DNA of 64,000 bases, taken from assembly GCA_948567375.1 (NCBI GenBank), contig OX419761.1, positions 31,782,243 to 31,846,242 of the forward strand, in the 5' to 3' direction. Each line of letters opens with the position of its first letter. Positions within the stretch are counted from its first letter, which is position 1. The position numbers and the translations under genes were made by a program. The notes under the pieces are model-generated. The model worked only from the letters and a program-made list of their open reading frames with translations. It was not told where the DNA came from and made no database searches. This DNA comes from Lunularia cruciata. Taxonomy: Eukaryota; Streptophyta; Marchantiopsida; Lunulariales; Lunulariaceae. Positions 34,992 to 46,598 of this stretch are shown one piece after another.

Positions 34992-35800
34992 ATCTTGTAA
35001 TTCACGTCAGGGTTGATTTCTCCATGAATACTTGTTCAAAAAAGGTGTGCTTCATTTCATTAGAATTGTCTTCTCAAGGCCTTTTTATAAACATCAAGAT
35101 CATTACAATGGAACCTATAGAAGAAGTTATGAAGATCTGAATGTACTTGTTTTCTCAAACTTGATTCTCAAAGGTCAAATCTCTTAGAGTATCATGTTGT
35201 GTGAATCATGCAAAGTATTCTTGCAAGCAATCATATAGTTGAATCATGCAAAGCATCTTGCAATTCATGTTTGAGTTTGTTTCTCTATAAATGCTTGTCG
35301 AAACAAGGGATGCGTTATTTTGTTAGAATTTTCCTCTCCAAATATTTCCATAAATACCAAGATCCTTGCAAACAAAAGTCTATAAAAGAATTTATGACAA
35401 GTTGAATGTCCTTGTTCTCCAAGACTTGATTTTTGCAAAAATAATCTCACAAGGCATCCTGCAATTCACATCAGGCCTAATGAATAATTTTTTCTGAATA
35501 CTACTCCAAAAAAAGCATGCTTCATTTCATCAAAGATATCTTCTCAAAGGCTCTCCATCAACACTAAGATCATGGTAAACATAGATCTAGCAAGTTATAA
35601 CAAGTTGAATGTCATTATTATCTCAAATTGGAGAATCCTACAAGGAATTCCATAGTGTGAATCTCATAGTGTATTCCTACAAGCAATCTCATAGTGTATT
35701 CCTACAAGCAATCTCATAGTCAAATCCTGTAGGGCATCCTACAATTCATGTTAGGGCTGATTTCCCAATCAGTACTTGTCCAAACAAAGCTTGCTTCATC
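34992..35800. repeat. Four imperfect tandem repeats of 205-280 bp
   Basis: The motif catcctgcaattcacatcag recurs with variation at about 34,992, 35,252, 35,457 and 35,739. Each is followed by a tttctc...aatacttgtccaaacaaagc-like stretch and a cttctcaa...catcaagatc-like stretch. A smaller duplication (acaagcaatctcatagt) lies at about 35,665-35,725. It resembles the repeats sometimes found in gypsy untranslated regions. Confidence 0.75.
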
Positions 35801-35843
35801 TTGTTGGAATTTTCTTCTCAAGAGCCTTCTATAGACATCAAAT

Positions 35844-36392
35844 TTGTGTGAAATCAAGGTTCCAAATCAAGATCAGTTTTCTGTGTTTGTTCTTGCTTCC
35901 TTTTTTGAGTTGAGAGATACAATCAATAGGATCACAAGAACAAGTAAAGAAGAATGGATATCTTTCATACATGCACTAAAGGATGAGTTCATTATAGAGG
36001 ACTCAAAGAGAGTGATAAGAAGGTCATTTTTGGAGTAGATTGATCAAGGATGGTCAAGTATTGCAATTGTTGTGTATGTGGTGTGATAGTCCAACCCATC
36101 AGAGAAGTCAACATGGAGAATTCAAGGAAGCTTGCAAAAGGGAGTGATCTTCTTCAAGGATAACTTTATTCATTTGAAAGAGATAGATGAACAAATGAAA
36201 GGCAAATTTGGCAAAGGAGGGATGAAGAAATCAATGGAGGATATTTTGACTTCTCATACAATGTCGTTGGTAGAAGCTATGACTCGTGAGATAAAAACTA
36301 AGGATGAAGGAAGCTACATGACTCTCTCTTGTCACAATTTCAAAGCTCCATTTGTAAGTAGAAGGTATCTAGAGACGTTTAACAAAAAATAG
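35844..36392 (+). pseudogene. Retrotransposon gag-like remnant
   Basis: Two adjacent plus-strand frames. The first (35,844-36,038) has EEWISFIHALKDEF followed by RVIRRSFLEWID-like sequence, a pattern I associate with gag proteins of plant LTR elements. The second (36,132-36,392) is Lys-rich and ends with a stop. No zinc knuckle or pol follows; the nearest identifiable sequence is an A-type LTR. A weak family assignment. Confidence 0.45.
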
Positions 36393-36800
36393 GAAATAAC
36401 ATTAAAAAGTCTCTTGGTTGGGATGATCCCATAGACTCAATGTCTATTCATGCTTACATAACAAAAACCAAGTATGACATCTTGTAAAGGATCATATTTT
36501 TTCTTCTATATATTCTTTGTTTTATTCTATGATTTAAACTAGTTTACCACATATGGATACTAGTTTGCCATAGGTGCTCCTTATCAAATAAATCAATTTC
36601 CCAACTTCTATTCATGTTTTCTATAAGTTTGGCTTATGTACTTCTTCACTATAATTGAAAATTCAATTTTATTTGGATGTGGACACAATCATGCTACATT
36701 TCATATGCATGCTTTTAGTTCCATAGTTAGTGGGTTATGCTTCTCCTTATTTTAAATGGCTTTTGCTCTCAATTCTCAATTATGTATGGAACAAGCTTGT
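36393..36800. other. AT-rich spacer without recognisable features
   Basis: About 400 bp of AT-rich sequence after the gag-like remnant. I see no gene, repeat pair or element edge, only the transition to the A-type LTR at 36,801. Confidence 0.5.
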
Positions 36801-37361
36801 TGTGCATATATACATTGCTACGCAACATACATCAATGTCAACATCATACACTACAGAAGTGCAACTCATACATAAACTCTAAAGTACTACAATAATCAAT
36901 TCACAATCCATGCACATCACACCAACTTGAATCAAAAATCAATCTTCAACTCAATGATCTGCAATCAACATGCACTAATTATAGTCAAGCTATACCCACT
37001 CTAGCTAAGAGACTCTAGGTGATGTTTTCCGGCCTTTGTCCACCATAATCAAGAGTTTGAAGGCTCAACATCATAGAAGTGGGCTCTTTGGAGTTGCACT
37101 TTAAAGAGGAGAGCAGCAGAGGAGTAGAGGAGTAAAGCAAGCAGAGGAGTAAAGATATACTCCTCTGCTTGACCTAGATCTCCAGCCCTAACAACACCAT
37201 TGATATCACATATGATGTTGTGAATAGTGCAAACAACAGTGGGTCCCTTGATGCAATCAGTAACCGTAATACAAAATCTGGCCACTACTAAGTAGTTTTT
37301 GAGCAACTACTAATATAACTCTAACCGCCAAGACTATCACTCCAATTTTTGAGCAAACTAG
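36801..37361 (-). repeat. A/B-type LTR remnant interrupted by the second C element
   Basis: Starts TGTGCATATATA and follows the A LTR (11,134-11,650) with an insertion near 37,110-37,150 where a short aggagta-containing unit is repeated. It stops at gcaaactagctttg, where the C element begins. Confidence 0.65.
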
Positions 37362-37421
37362 CTTTGTATGACAACCCAACAAATATCACTTTTGCGGTAA
37401 TTGGGTAAGTAAATTTTGTTC

Positions 37422-38110
37422 TCTAACACCCATTTGTGCATGTGTGTGGTATTGTGATATTTAGCTTGGTATTACAAGTACTTAAGAGATGTTATTTATA
37501 TAGAGATAAAGGATGGTTCTATATTAGTCATGGTTAGCTAAAGTTAGTCATAGTTAAGATAGAAGGGACCTTACTTAGGAAGTAGAAAAGATGAGCACCA
37601 CTATTTTGGATTTTAGTGTGTTACCTTGGTATTATTCCTAGGTGTTTGGCTTTGAGGAAAGAGTTAAGAACTCTTGGGCCCGCAAGCCTTTTTGTTTTGG
37701 ATTCTTCTTTAGTCCAAGGATAGCCCATGTGAAGGAATCCTTGACTTAGTGGTTGGGTCAAGATAAGACCACATGCTTAGGGGAATATGCCCATATGAAT
37801 GGATATTCCTTTCTACTTTTTGACTTTACTTGAATTTTAGTCTAGTAACTTGAGTTACTACGGTAATTAGTAACTTTGGTACGTAACTATTTCACAAGTA
37901 TATAAACAAGAGGTGAGGAGGTACTCAACATCCTTTTATTTGCAACTATCTCTCTCTCATTGAGTTCTCTAGTGAGCAATGTCTTGAGTCTTGGAGTGTT
38001 AGCCTTGAAGGAGTATGATGGAGTTGGGATTCCTTGCCTTCTTAGTCCATGGTGCGCTACCATAATAGCCATCAAAGGTTCATCCTGAGTGAGAGACAGG
38101 CCGGCTCACA
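37422..38110 (+). mobile_element. Solo LTR of family E inside the second C element
   Basis: 689 bp, near-identical to the E LTRs at 44,356 and 51,474. It begins TCTAACACCC (TG altered to TC) and ends GGCTCACA. The C sequence on either side (aattttgttc left, attcccatag right) rejoins to match the other C copy at about 33,205-33,225. The duplication is imperfect (gttc versus attc). Confidence 0.88.
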
Positions 38111-38853
38111 ATTCCCATAGAGATACAATTCAGAATTGGTCAAATGCAAAGTCAAATGTCACGATGTAGTTCTTCTTGGTTGTGTCTTTAATCTCTCAGG
38201 TAGAAACCACACCTAGAAGAGAGTAACAAGCATTGACTTGCAATCTCATCACAAATTAACACTCCTTAATCACAACTCCATCAAATCTTTCCAAACAATC
38301 TTGATTGTGATGATTCAGGCTCTTCCAAAAATGGCATTTCATTGCAAAACAACTTTTCCTCAAAATTGTGTTCCACCCCTCCATTGAAGGCACAACTTCC
38401 TTGATCAAAATTGCTTCACATCAAAATTGCACTACACTGACAAATGCAGAATACTACCAACACTACAATTCCTTATCAGATCTGTCAAGGCATTGCTTCG
38501 GTTTCACTTCATTCAAGATCAAACACACAGAGTAAAGATCAAGGCTATGGAATCCAACATCCAACAAGCACATTAACTTGCACTTTGAATTTTTCCACAC
38601 ACTCACAAACACAAGCATAATGTTGATACTTGGAATCAAGCTCAAATGACAAGCACTGCTTCATAACACTTTTCTTTATCTATTCTCAAAAATATGAGCA
38701 CTAAACAACAATTTCTTGTGAATGCCACTCTTAAATAGTGAAGCAATCAACAGTTCTAACAACTATACCGTTCTACAAAAACTCTTCTAACATGCAGATC
38801 CAAACTGACAATGCACCTCTTCATATCTGCCTCTTCAAATCTCAAAACTATTA

Positions 38854-39234
38854 CTAATCCGATCTGATGTCTACTTCTTCTTTGGCTTTCAAACCCAATC
38901 CCGAAGTAACTTCACTCAATACTACTCCGTCCTCGGGTTTCATTACTCCTAACTCCTCTACCAATTCTAAGAGTTCTCTTTCTTGATCTGCAATTCCACT
39001 AGCAAGTAATCTATCTAACTCCTTATCTCTCGACCCACTCTTCTCTAATATCTCCGATGGTAACTCCAAAGACATTTGCACTCCTATGTTATCTACTTTG
39101 GGTTTTACTCTAACATCCTTCCAAAGTTGATCTATCTCAAATTTTACTAAGTCTAATCTAATTGTGATATTGTCTTCTACCTCCAATATCTTCCTATCTA
39201 CACAAGTTCTTAGACTGATGAGTAAGGCATTCAA
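38854..39234 (-). pseudogene. C-element protein, C-terminal segment (minus copy)
   Basis: 126 codons with LLISLRTCVDRKILEVEDNI and the terminal EAKEEVDIRSD. It matches 31,914-32,475 and 24,777-25,151. It is the C-terminal end of the C protein, kept open in this copy although the frame is separated from the upstream coiled coil. Confidence 0.6.
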
Positions 39235-39444
39235 GTCTTTGTCCTTTGCATTTCTCCTCCTTGTCTCCTACACTAACAATTTCAACTTGTGCAATCTCGT
39301 TTCTTCAATGCGCATGCTGGCCTTTGTGCTCAGCATCGCATTCATCTTGATCACAATCTCCTTCAATGGCTCCAATCTCATTTTCTTTCCCGCTCTCAAT
39401 CTGCAAGCCAATCTTCTCTATACATTGCCAATTCTGCTTTGAAC

Positions 39445-40280
39445 TCAGCTTTCACAGCTTCCTTCTCCTTCTCCTTCTGTACAATCTTCTCTTCTTGATT
39501 CCAAAGTAACTCTCAACCTTTCTTCCTCTCTATATCTCACTGTCAACTCTCTTTGCCAGAGCTGCTTCTTCTCCTCTACACTCTCCACCACTCTATCGAG
39601 CTCTTGCTCTTTTTCTACTACTCTTGCCATAGCATAAATAATTTCTAATCTCAAACCAGCCAATTGTTGCTTCAAAATTTCATACTCATCTACTTGTCTT
39701 TCCCTTGCTATGACATTCTGCTCTATTAGTTCCTCCCTATTCCTCGCTTCTCTCCTCAAGTTCTCAATCACTTGATTCTGTACTATTGCATCTAATGTAG
39801 CACTTCCCTTTCCTCCACACCTCTGATCACACTCTTCTTCAATTCCGAGTTCTCTTCTTCTAATCTCGCTAACACCTGCAACACAGTCTTCACTTCCGGA
39901 CACTTTGACTGCATCTCCTTCTTCCTATGCTCTAACTTTACTAACAGCGGGCACACAGCCTCTTGCAAGTACTCTACTCCTTCACTTGGAGTTACCTCAA
40001 CTTGTGGACTGATCTCCTTCTTCACCTCTTCCTCACTTGACACTTGCCTTCTAAGCCGTAGTCGCCTTATAGGAATGAATTCTTTGCTCCTCGAACTTCC
40101 ATCCTCCTCTTCTCTTACCTTACTCGGCCTTGGTCCACACTTCACCTTCCGTCTGGAACGAACTCCTCTTTGAATGGTAACTCTCTTCTCCTCTTGCTCT
40201 GGAACTTCGTCTTCCAGTTTCAAGTTACTTTTCTCTTCCATCTCCATCTTGGCTTCCTCTTCCTCGGGTACCGATTTCAT
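39445..40280 (-). pseudogene. C-element protein, charged and coiled-coil middle (minus copy)
   Basis: Two overlapping frames (39,792-40,280 and 39,445-39,903). The first is Glu/Lys-rich with a run of basic and acidic residues; the second has long heptad-like stretches such as NLRREARNREELIEQNVIAR. They correspond in position and character to residues about 130-453 of the plus-strand main frame, but side-by-side identity is low, so the middle evolves fast. Confidence 0.55.
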
Positions 40281-40523
40281 CTCTCCTCCATCGTCGCTAT
40301 CACTACTCGTGTCTCCACTCTACAGTGTGAACTTGGGTTCTTCCTCTCTCTCCAAATCTTTGGACTTGCACTCGGCTTTGCCTTCTAATTCTTCTTCCGA
40401 CAATGCAATTACCACCATTCTTTTCCTCGGGTTTACCCTTCTAGCCTTTTGAGGTCTTGCTTTCTCTACTTCTTCTTCTCCTTGTCAACTCCTCTTCTTT
40501 GACTTTGGAGTACTCACTTCCAA

Positions 40524-41291
40524 CTACACACTCTTCCCCGTCTGTGCGTAGTACTCATCATTGCTCCTGATCTGAAGAATGTATTGTTGTTCCTCCGCAT
40601 CAATATCTCTTCTTAAGTTGGGATGGAAATGCAACACCATCTTGTTACGCTCTGCCGCATTGAGCAAGTTCAGCCCCAGATAGAAATGGGCTGCAAATGG
40701 CACAATGTAATGTGGAGGCAACTTGTCCCGCAAATTCCACACCATCTATCTCGTCCTCCCATAAAGACACTTTGCCCAGTTAATTGGCTCTCTTACAAAC
40801 ATCTTATGGAAGAACACCGCTTGGTGCTTCATCACATAAGTCATTCTCTCCAGCTTCAAGATCACCATTAGAGCACTTACGATCCTTCTCTTGATAGGAT
40901 CCTTGTAGCTCTCTACTTCGTCCATTCTTTGTGCGCTTCAAAGGAAGGCATCTCTCACTTCTTGGGTTTCTTTGGCTACTTCTCCCTTTCCGAAGAACGT
41001 GGCACCATGCTCCATGCAGGCTTCTCTCCCGAGTACTAACCTCCAATCCAACTTTGTCCATCGAGCCGGATTACCTCTCTTCCCTTCTTCCTCAGGGCCA
41101 CCGAGACACTTACTCATGATTATCTCAGTCATGAACCTTGGAAAACTAACATTCCAGTTCCATGCCAAGAATGTGATCCAAAGCCTACTCAAGACCTCAG
41201 TTCTTGCAATCACATCTAACCTCCGAATCGCATGATTTCTCACTGCAAATTTGGAGTTCTTCTTCCCACCTCCCATCTTTCTCTCTTCCAC
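40524..41291 (-). pseudogene. C-element protein, conserved N-terminal part (minus copy)
   Basis: Frame 40,938-41,291 has LDVIARTEVLSRLWITFLAW and ARWTKLDWRLVLGREA; frame 40,524-40,745 has LPPHYIVPFAAHFYLGLNLL and LHFHPNLRRDIDAEEQQY. Both match the plus-strand copy clearly, and stops or frameshifts separate them here too. Confidence 0.62.
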
Positions 41292-41970
41292 TCTAGACTA
41301 GGGACTATTCTTCCTATTAATTCTTGGATTAACTCTCTTGATTTCCTCTTGACACACCAATGCGCCATTGACTCTACTTCCCTTCCCACAATCACCTGCA
41401 AGACAACTTCTTAACGGCGGTGGAAAATTACTTGTCATCACTTCATCTTTTGCCCAATTTTTATAGAGTCTTGTCTTCTTCGTCTTTCTTCAAATCAAGT
41501 TTCTACCAGGAAATCACACCTCTTGCATGCTCTTGTCATTGTCAAGTGTCCTTCACGCATATGATCACCATTTTAGAACGGTCCCTTCTTGAATGTCTTG
41601 CCCCAATGAAAAGTTGTTACACTATCCTCATCTCGGGTTGAGCACCCCCGATACAAAGACTCCTTACTGTGGGTTGTATGCTGACAGGGCAATTCCGAGT
41701 ACCTCACCTTATGACCCAAAGTCACGTTACCTCGGGTTTCATCCCAAGGACAGTTTTCTTTGCCTTCTTTGGCCATATAGGCGCAATTTGACTTCTCTAT
41801 ACACTTCTTCTTCCAAATTGCAAAAAAAAAATTGTGTGTACCACACTTTGGTAGAGGGTAAAATGTAGATACAAGTGTAGAAATTGAAGTATTGGTTTCT
41901 TGATGCAAATAGCAAGCTATTCACACTTTGAAAGGAATGCAAGAAGTAAAAAAATTTCTAGATTGATATA

Positions 41971-42216
41971 TGAGGAGTTAGAAAGAGAGAGAGAGAAAAA
42001 AAAAGTCTTGTTGTAAATGCTTTGATCATATATGAATCAAAATATCATGTGTCAAGGAATAGTAAAAATCATAAAGGAAGATCTCTCAAAAGCCAACAAT
42101 AATTACTTATATAATGACTGTTCAGTATGATCAAACATCATTGACTAGAACTAATCCTAATTGAGATTAGATGATCTTACTCAAGATATAAAATAACCTA
42201 TCATTACATCCTAACA
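41971..42216 (-). repeat. 3' LTR of a Ty1/copia element
   Basis: 246 bp, TGAGGAG...CTAACA on the plus strand (TGTTAG...CTCA on the minus strand), matching the LTR at 59,875-60,100; both contain gaggttagatgatctt-like and caagatataaaataac motifs. On the minus strand it follows the copia RNase H end directly. Confidence 0.8.
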
Positions 42217-42555
42217 CTCCAACTAAATTTAGGAATTTTGTATGATCTTATTCTTAATGTAATGATATACTTTGGATGAAGTCCTTTAGGTAAATTGTTT
42301 GCCAATACATTAGCACACATATCTTTAGTAGGTAAATAGTTGATGTTGATTTCACCACTAAGTAATTGATCTTTGAAAATATGCTATTGAATTTTGATAT
42401 GCTCGGTCCAATCATGATTGTTGCTTGTAGAATCAATAACAATTCCAGAGTTTTTATTGCAGAAAGTTTGTATTATCTTTTGAGGATTACTAATGTCTAA
42501 AATAGATGTCTTATCCAAATTGCAATGGTTGCTTTAGTTAAACCCATGAACTTTC
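42217..42555 (-). pseudogene. Ty1/copia pol C-terminus (RNase H end)
   Basis: Minus-strand translation across one stop gives NNHDWTEHIKIQ, LLSGEININYLPTKDMCANV and LANNLPKGLH, the conserved end of copia polyproteins (H-IKIQ, Y-PT, AD...L). It is truncated on its upstream side near 42,555, where the F LTR begins. Confidence 0.8.
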
Positions 42556-42559
42556 AAGT

Positions 42560-43159
42560 TCCTACGGAGAAACCCCAAGAGATGAAACATAAGAGATACA
42601 CAAGGTTAAATTCCTCAATACTATGATGCCCAAAAGGAGCACCTTATCTTTATTATATAGCAAAGAGAATCCCTTCAAAAGGAGCTACACTATTAGATTA
42701 GATACATGGATTGGTGACATATTGGCAAGCTACACCCTTGGATTAGTTATATAGATTGATGACATATTGATCATTGTCCTTTTTGGTTGGTCAAATAAGT
42801 TTGACCAAAGGGAGTCATTGGAGAATCTTTAGGGAATTCTTATGAGAAGCTCAGAACAACTTGGGTGAAGTACCATTGGAAAGATGTAGACAAGAAAAAC
42901 AAAGGGAGGGAGGAGAAAGAAGCACCTCTTTTCCCTTAGTGGAGAACAGACCCTATTTTTTGAGGCCTAATTCTTTTGTCTAGGCCTTCAAAATTGGCTT
43001 TGAAGTTTTTGGGGTGTTTTTGGCCTCTACCCTATTAGTGAAACTCCAATTTTGGTGACACTCCTATTTAATATACTTAGACCATTATGTATAGCATCCC
43101 TGAAGATATTACCAAGCCAATTTTTACCTCTAGATAATTTGTTAGCTAGTGGCATTACA
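42560..43159 (-). repeat. 3' LTR of a gypsy family F element
   Basis: The reverse complement of the solo LTR at 21,083-21,835. The LTR start on the minus strand is TGTAATGCC at 43,159; the far end is too diverged to place exactly (about 42,560). Directly upstream on the minus strand is the purine-rich aaatggagagaggtt (43,160-43,175), a good polypurine tract. Confidence 0.78.
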
Positions 43160-44355
43160 AACCTCTCTCCATTTAAGACGCAACATCCTTGTTACAAAAC
43201 TATTGCTCAAAAAATTGCAATAACATTGGTAAATTGATACATTGGTCAAGTTAGCTATGGGCTTCCATGTTGCCTCATATGGGGCAACATGTATGAGGTA
43301 TTCTACATATGGATAGTGGGTACCACAGATGTGTTTTTAAGGAATATGTTCAACTTTGTATTTCTTTGTGCCATCAATGAGTGTTAGACAAGGTTGAGCT
43401 TCTTACACGTAAGGAAATTGGGGCACTTGGGGTGCATATTTGCATAGGAAGGAAAAATGGAACACTAGATAGGTCTTCATGTGTGGCGGTAGCTTGAGGT
43501 GATAGGCCATTACTCCAATTTGATAGATGATAGGAAAAAGGGCTAATAAAACAAGGTTTGAGCTAACAAGGGCCAACCAACATAAGGTTAGTTGTGGATA
43601 GCCACACATGATCCCCAATGCTAAACTCCATGTACCTATGATATGCATTTGCATTTTTGCCAATTTTGGCCTGTCTACAACCTATTCTTGGCATTCTCCA
43701 CACTAAGTTGGATTCTAGAAACAAAAGTGTTGATAATATTAACTTTTATAGCCACTGGGAAGATTTTTACCAAGCTCAAAGGTGTAAAAGGGTGTTCAAC
43801 ATACATGAGGAAGAATAGTGTAACTTGTATAGATGCATTCACTAAATTATTATTGGCAAATTCTTGGGTTTACCTTGTTGACATTTTGACTCTAATGCAA
43901 GGTTTTAGATCTTGTGCTATACTCCGATGATCATTTGCCGATTGGAGCAAGCACCGATTCATCGTGTCCCAAATCACATCCGGCCCTACTCAATGAAAAC
44001 TCGTCGTAGGTGCGGTTTTACGAAATGTCCTTGCACAGGTCACTTGCACAGTTCACATTATTTTCATTCCAATGAAAATAATGTGTCCCACTTTTCTTGC
44101 TCCTCTAAGGTGAAGTCTCGGAGCATGTCTTAATAATGCAATTAGCCCATTCTATTTATCCATTGGTTTGTGAATGGTATGCCATCCACATGACAAGTTT
44201 GGTTTTGAAGATGCCAAAGAGTGTTCTCCAAAACAAACTAGTGAATTAAGTGCCCTAATTGGTGATGAGCACTCAAGACAATTGATGTTGAGAAACAACC
44301 ACAACTAAGTACAATTGAGCTAATTATAGTGCAATCATGTCCTTGGTAGTAGGAC
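43160..44355 (-). pseudogene. Family F gypsy integrase remnant
   Basis: On the minus strand: FTSLFWRTLFGIF followed by MAYHSQTNG and IEWANCIIKT (integrase core, about 44,140-44,280), QEFANNNLVNAS (about 43,840-43,880), and 43,403-43,663 with LKLPPHMKTYLVFHFSFL, the integrase C-terminal end. Stops are frequent. A roughly 200-bp foreign, GC-richer piece (43,922-44,123) splits the core. The upstream side is cut by element E at 44,356. Confidence 0.78.
44054..44085. repeat. 32-bp near-perfect palindrome
   Basis: CACATTATTTTCATT (44,054-44,068) and its exact complement (44,071-44,085) flank CC. It lies inside the foreign segment that interrupts the F integrase. Confidence 0.85.
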
Positions 44356-45047
44356 TATAATACCCATTTGTGCATGTGTGTGGTATAGTGATATTTAGCT
44401 TGGTATTACAAGTACTTAAGAGATATTATTTATATAGAGATAAAGGATGGTTCTATATTAGTCATGGTTAGCTAAAGTTAGTCATAGCTAAGATAGAAGG
44501 GACCTTACTTTAGAGGAAGTAGAAAAGATGAGCACCACTATTTTGGATTTTAGTGTGTTGACTTGGTATTATTCCTGGGTGTTTGGCTTTGAGGAAAGAG
44601 TTGAGAACTCTTGGGCCCGCAAGCCTTTTTGTTTTGGATTCTTCTTTAGTCCAAGGATAGCCCATGTGAAGGAATCCTTGACTTAATGGTTGGGTCAAGA
44701 TAAGACCACATGCTTAGGGGAATATGCCCATATGAATGGATATTCCTTTCTACTTTTTGACTTTACTTGACTTTTAGTCTAGTAACTTGAGTTACTACGG
44801 TAATTAGTAACTTTGGTACGTAACTATTTCACAAGTATATAAACAAGGGGTGAGGAGGTACTCATCATCCTTTCATTTGCAACTATCTCTCTCTCATTGA
44901 GTTCTCTAGTGAGCAATGTCTTGAGTCTTGGAGTGTTAGCCTTGGAGGAGTATGATGGAGTTGGGGTTCCTTGCCTTCTTAGTCCATGGTGCGCTACCAT
45001 AATAGCCATCAGAGGTTCATCCTGAGTGAGAGACAGGCCGGCTCACA
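44356..45047 (+). repeat. 5' LTR of element E
   Basis: 692 bp, starting TATAATACCC (altered from TGTAACACCC) and ending GGCTCACA. TATATAAA at 44,836-44,843 is a good TATA box for the element's promoter. Confidence 0.92.
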
Positions 45048-45051
45048 TTTT

Positions 45052-45068
45052 TGGTTCCGTTGCCGAGA
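45052..45068 (+). promoter_or_regulatory. Primer-binding site of element E
   Basis: TGGTTCCGTTGCCGAGA starts four bases after the LTR. It resembles the TGGCGCCGTTGCCGGGG site complementary to tRNA-Asp used by Athila/Tat elements, with a few differences. Confidence 0.7.
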
Positions 45069-46372
45069 CCTCTCTAAAAGGCAAGATAATGTTCCGCATT
45101 CAATTCTACATTAGGCAGAAGGAAGCTATGAGAGCTCACTTGGAGAGAACATTAGGAGAGGAGAGGGTTGAACTTATGTTAGATCCATTTGTATACCCTG
45201 TAGTTCATTATGATGTCTTTGAGGTGATTTTGTACATCTTGTACAAATGAGAGGAATTGGAGAGATTGTGTGAGGTGGATTGCAGATTTTGGGGATTAAG
45301 GTGATTTTGGGCAAAATCTCAAGTTTGAGATCTGGACTTGAGATTTCTACACATGATAGCTTGGTTTATCTTTCAGTTAGCACACTTAAAATTATTATGA
45401 GAGCTTCTATGCGCACTGGGCTAGAATTTTTGAAAAGTTGATAGGGTAAAGTGCTCCCTCAACTGCATGCTCTTTGGAAAATTGTATAGAGTCTGCTATT
45501 TCTTCAATTTTCAGTGAATTGTCCTGAAAATTTCCAAGAAAATTTAGTGCATTGTATCCTACCCGCTGCTACAAAAATTAGAGGGAGATTGTTCTTGCGG
45601 AGGGAGAAATGAGTTTTTGAAATGAAGGGGGTGGTTTTCAGACCAAATCTGAACTATGGGTGCTGAATAGAAAGGTGTCTAGGCTAAATGGCTCAATGAA
45701 AAGATCTGAAATTTTGCAGGGAGGGACGCCCTAGAGTTGTGATCAAGTCTGAAAAATTTTAGAGGATTGTGACATAGTGGTTGGGAGATTTGAGTGACAT
45801 TGTGAGGAAGGGTCAATTCTGCAGAGTGGAGATCTCATGCATGAGGAGTTTGAGATCAACAAAAAGTATGTTTGAGTGTTTAGATTCATCTTGGGAACAT
45901 AGAGGGTCATCAAGAGTGGAAATTGAGATTATGCAAGGTTCCCCAAGGGTTTGAGGTGATTGTAGGGGTGGATTTGAGGAAAAGAGAGTTTACAATAGAA
46001 TTTGAAGAGAGTGTTGAGAGGATTCAAAAACCTACACCTCTTGGAGGAAAGAGTGAGTCTAAGTGCTTTCTATGTGGAGAGAAGGGACATAAGGCCAGTT
46101 CATGTCCATTGACCTTTGAGAGCAAGAGATTGAGGGAAAGGAGAGGCTTACTTGACTTGGGTTTGTATGTTGGACCTTCTTCACCAAGATTGGGAGGGAG
46201 AAGATCTAAGACCAAGGAGTTGTGTGAGGTTTGTGGAGTGGAAGGACTTCCAAAAAGACATGAGTGTAGTGGAGTAAAAGCACTTTTAGAAACTTTGGTG
46301 AAGGATCTTGGAGAGAGTCTTAGTACAGCTACAGAAATACTACCACCTTCATCAGCTAGTTCTCAATATTAG
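45060..46372 (+). pseudogene. Extra ORF of element E upstream of gag, with a CCHC zinc knuckle
   Basis: The N-terminal part (about 45,026-45,250) has FRIQFYIRQKEAMRAHLERT and is conserved in the inverted copy (57,177-57,410). The C-terminal part (45,923-46,372) has CFLCGEKGHKASSC (CX2CX4HX4C, 46,064-46,105) and a second Cys/His cluster CEVCGVEGLPKRHEC. The two parts are separated by stops here and in the inverted copy. Position and knuckle suggest a nucleic-acid-binding accessory protein. Standard gypsy elements have only the gag knuckle, which lies downstream. Confidence 0.65.
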
Positions 46373-46598
46373 TGATGGAGATAATCTTTCAACTTATGGA
46401 TAAACTATCCATGAGAGTTAGATTAATATGCACTCTAGGATTTGATGTTGCTATAGAAATCTTGGAGCAACCTAAACCTTTTTTGTTCCCTAGAGTGGAT
46501 TATTCTCATATGGTGTTAGTCATGTATATACTTTATTAGTAATAGAGTGAGAGAAAAGAAAAAAAATTGAGAGAAAAGAAAGATAGTGAGGGGTTAAG

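Larger units (their letters stand above)
37367..41845 (-). mobile_element. Second full-length C-family element, interrupted by an E solo LTR
   Basis: On the minus strand it starts TGTGGTACACACA (right edge at 41,845) and ends at 37,367 with a terminus matching the plus-strand copy (the ctggaaaatatcac-like segment at 37,374-37,392 reversed), with one change in the last bases. CTTTG lies on both sides (37,362-37,366 and 41,846-41,850). Without the 689-bp inserted LTR it is about 3.79 kb, close to the 3,715 bp of the other copy. Coding frames on the minus strand occur in the same order as in the plus-strand copy. Confidence 0.75.

Noticed and set aside
39164..40452. Plus-strand frames rich in Ser, Phe and Leu in the second C element
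   Set aside because: Reverse-strand shadows of the charged coiled-coil ORF.
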